Source of the DNA: Siphonodentalium dalli
Taxonomy: Eukaryota; Mollusca; Scaphopoda; Gadilida; Siphonodentaliidae
Assembly: GCA_032622095.1 (NCBI GenBank)
Contig: CP136061.1
Coordinates: 251,793,582 to 251,857,581 of the forward strand
Direction: 5' to 3'
Length of the DNA: 64,000 bases
Part shown: positions 61,701-64,000 of the stretch, one piece after another
How the letters are laid out: each line of letters begins with the position of its first letter
Position numbering within the stretch: position 1 is the first letter of the stretch
Notes under the pieces: model-generated
Databases searched by the model: none
What the model saw: only the letters and a program-made list of their open reading frames with translations
Told to the model about the DNA's origin: nothing
Program-made: the position numbers and the translations under genes

Positions 61701-63239
61701 ACATGATTGTATGGACTCATTCAGACTGGTTCCGGAAGAGATACATGATTGTATGGACTCATTCAGACTGGTTCCGGAGGAGATACATGATTGTATGGAC
61801 TCATTTAGACTGGTTCCGGAAGAGATACATGATTGTATGGACTCATTCAGACTGGTTCCGGGGGAGATACATGATTGTATGGACTCATTCAGACTGGTTC
61901 CGGAAGAGATACATGATTGTATGGACTCATTCAGACTGGTTCCGGGGGAGATACATGATTGTATGGACTCATTCAGACTGGTTCCGGAGGAGATACATGA
62001 TTGTATGGACTCATTCAGACTGGTTCCGGGGGAGATACATGATTGTATGGACTCATTCAGACTGGTTCCGGAAGAGATACATGATTGTATGGACTCATTC
62101 AGACTGGTTCCGGAAGAGATACATGATTGTATGGACTCATTCAGACTGGTTCCGGGGGAGATACATGATTGTATGGACTCATTCAGACTGGTTCCGGGGG
62201 AGATACATGATTGTATGGACTCATTCAGACTGGTTCCGGAGGAGACACATGATTGTATGGACTCATTCAGACTGGTTCCGGAAGAGATATATGATTGTAT
62301 GGACTCATTCAGACTGGTTCCGGAGGAGATACATGATTGTATGGACTCATTCAGACTGGTTCCGGAGGAGATACATGATTGTATGGACTCATTCAGACTG
62401 GTTCCGGAGGAGACACATGATTGTATGGACTCATTCAGACTGGTTCCGGAAGAGATATATGATTGTATGGACTCATTCAGACTGGTTCCGGAAGAGATAT
62501 ATGATTGTATGGACTCATTCAGACTGGTTCCGGAGGAGATACATGATTGTATGGACTCATTCAGACTGGTTCCGGAAGAGATACATGATTGTATGGACTC
62601 AGTCAGACTGGTTCCGGAAGAGATACATGATTGTATGGACTCATTCAGACTGGTTCCGGAAGAGATACATGATTGTATGGACTCATTCAGACTGGTTCCG
62701 GGAGAGATACATGATTGTATGGACTCATTCAGACTGGTTCCGGAAGAGATACATGATTGTATGGACTCAGTCAGACTGGTTCCGGAAGAGATACATGATT
62801 GTATGGACTCATTCAGACTGGTTCCGGAGGAGATACATGATTGTATGGACTCATTCAGACTGGTTCCGGAGGAGATACATGATTGTATGGACTCATTCAG
62901 ACTGGTTCCGGAAGAGATACATGATTGTATGGACTCAGTCAGACTGGTTCCGGAGGAGATACATGATTGTATGGACTCATTCAGACTGGTTCCGGAAGAG
63001 ATACATGATTGTATGGACTCAGTCAGACTGGTTCCGGAGGAGATACATGATTGTATGGACTCATTCAGACTGGTTCCGGAAGAGATACATGATTGTATGG
63101 ACTCATTCAGACTGGTTCCGGAAGAGATACATGATTGTATGGACTCATTCAGACTGGTTCCGGGGGAGATACATGATTGTATGGACTCATTCTGACTGGT
63201 TCCGGAAGAGATACATGATTGTATGGACTCATTCAGACT

Positions 63240-64000
63240 TTGTGTTAATAGTTCCTAAACTGACATAAATTACATAGTTAGAGTGACTAACTTGTGTTAG
63301 TCAAACTCGTATCCTCCAATTAACTGACTTATATTTGTCAAACTTACTATGTTTCGGCTCAGTCAATTTGGTGATTCCTATCAAGTAGGACATGTCCTGG
63401 TCAATGGTATACGTGGCTTGACATTAGTTGAACACGCTGCGCTGAGACCACGGTGTGCTTATATGAGCGAATTGGAAGTTTTATGACTGTAATGTAATTA
63501 AGATATCTCTCAACTTTTATCGGCGACATAACGCTAAGAATAATGTATGTAACATCGTGCAATGGACACGATGGAGATGATATGCCAACTTGACAAGATG
63601 GGTCATGGATTGTGCAATCTTGTCTGGATTCTGGCCCACAAATCCAAAATCACGTTTTCATTTTCGTTTGCATTAAGTTGTGAAGTAGTTACTTTCATTT
63701 TCATCGCAATGCTTCATTCCCAATTCCGCATTTTTTTGCAATCTCCACAATGTTGCTAACCGGAAGTCACGTGACAATTTCTCCAAAATCCATACAGCGA
63801 TCTTTGAAAAATCACTGACGGATATAGAAAAAAAATATATGACATCATTCACCTGCGCCTAATGTATAAACAACCTCCTGGTGGTGCTTTTATATCCCAA
63901 ACTTGGCACTAGGCGGAGATACAATGGTAAGGTACAATTGTAAACTTTAGTGTAAACATATTTGTATTTCCAATTCCAAACATATAAATTAATATAACAT
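63240..64000. other. No recognisable gene
   Basis: Right flank of the satellite. The ORF at 63562-63759 (plus, 65 codons) has a hydrophobic stretch (ITFSFSFALSCEVVTFIFIA) but no known motif. Nothing connects it to the MAM gene. Confidence 0.4.

Larger units (their letters stand above)
46228..63239. repeat. 42-bp satellite array, 405 units
   Basis: Unit in two halves: GACTGGTTCCGGAAGAGATA then CATGATTGTATGGACTCATTCA. Unit starts at 46228 and 63194 differ by 16,966 bases, or 404 x 42 after adding back single-base deletions at 50774 and 55099 (both in TTCCGAACAG). Each unit holds the palindrome TTCCGGAA and the hairpin ATACA-TGAT-TGTAT. Substitutions cluster in CCGGAAGAG (GGAGGAG, GGGAGAG, GGATGAG, GGGGGAG, GGAACAG) and in GATACATG (GATGCATG, GATATATG). 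The first unit (ACAAGATT) is diverged and the last is cut off, as at a normal array edge. Open frames on both strands (DWFRKRYMIVWTHS, RLVPEEIHDCMDSF and ISSGTSLNESIQSC repeats) follow from the 42-base period and need not be translated. Confidence 0.97.

Noticed and set aside
46228-63239. CRISPR array
   Set aside because: There are no spacers: the 42-base unit is repeated head to tail without unique sequence between copies, and the setting is a eukaryotic genome.
46105-63268. Giant plus- and minus-strand ORFs (252 to 2,707 codons) as real genes
   Set aside because: They are explained by a stop-free unit whose length is a multiple of three. They exist in three frames on both strands, switch frame at single-base deletions, and have no start context, splice signals or non-repeat domain.
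1-64000. tRNA or rRNA genes
   Set aside because: No cloverleaf with intact A and B boxes and no rRNA-like conserved stretch was seen; the candidate at 23.9 kb is only a weak SINE-like match.

Overview
The window looks like non-coding, transposon-rich DNA from an invertebrate metazoan, most plausibly a marine lophotrochozoan such as a mollusc. It is AT-rich. Coding sequence comes only as short exons with GT/AG borders. There are APE-type LINEs, many foldback and TIR elements, and two elements resembling the 'pearl'/Helentron-type elements known from bivalves (core tandem repeats, a tetranucleotide microsatellite, then a conserved end). The organism call is inference. I found no operons, tRNA or rRNA genes, CRISPR arrays or bacterial genes.

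Layout. 0-9 kb: a PAN/apple-like exon (minus strand, 1852-2241) broken by a 41-bp minisatellite, a pearl-like element, a tyrosine-recombinase (Crypton-like) remnant at 4.0-4.4 kb, 40-bp and 26-bp tandem arrays, a 1.4-kb TIR element with TAA flanks (6427-7806) and a palindrome (8.2 kb). 12-29 kb: one composite repeat unit occurs twice in opposite orientation (about 12.1-13.9 and 27.8-29.3 kb). Between the arms lie a TTAA-flanked MITE, several large palindromes, a nested GC-rich TIR complex (16.7-18.8 kb), coding-like minus-strand segments of unknown family (18.8-22.1 kb) and a five-unit repeat of about 385 bp with dimeric order. 31.1-36.8 kb: a nearly full-length dead LINE (ORF1 with PHD finger and coiled coil, APE endonuclease, reverse transcriptase, C-terminal zinc knuckle). 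39-43.3 kb: a 37-bp array, a LINE 3' end, and a three-level nest in which a TIR element sits in a 5'-truncated LINE, which sits in a 16-bp minisatellite. 43.3-44.9 kb: minus-strand exons of a MAM-domain protein, with two splice junctions that join in phase; the minisatellite begins about a dozen bases inside the intron that follows.

The dominant feature is a tandem array of 42-bp units at 46228-63239, about 17.0 kb. First and last unit starts are 16,966 bases apart. Adding back two single-base deletions gives 16,968, exactly 404 x 42, so there are 405 units with no other net length change. Because 42 is divisible by 3 and the unit is stop-free in three of six frames, it creates apparent ORFs of up to 2,707 codons on both strands. 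I read these as a by-product of the repeat. The array has higher-order structure: blocks of units carrying the same rare variants recur at 13-, 30-, 38-, 89- and 103-unit offsets.

The only credible host genes are the MAM-domain gene, the damaged PAN exon and, weakly, the unknown minus-strand segments at 19-22 kb. The rest is mobile or tandem repeat DNA in different states of decay.
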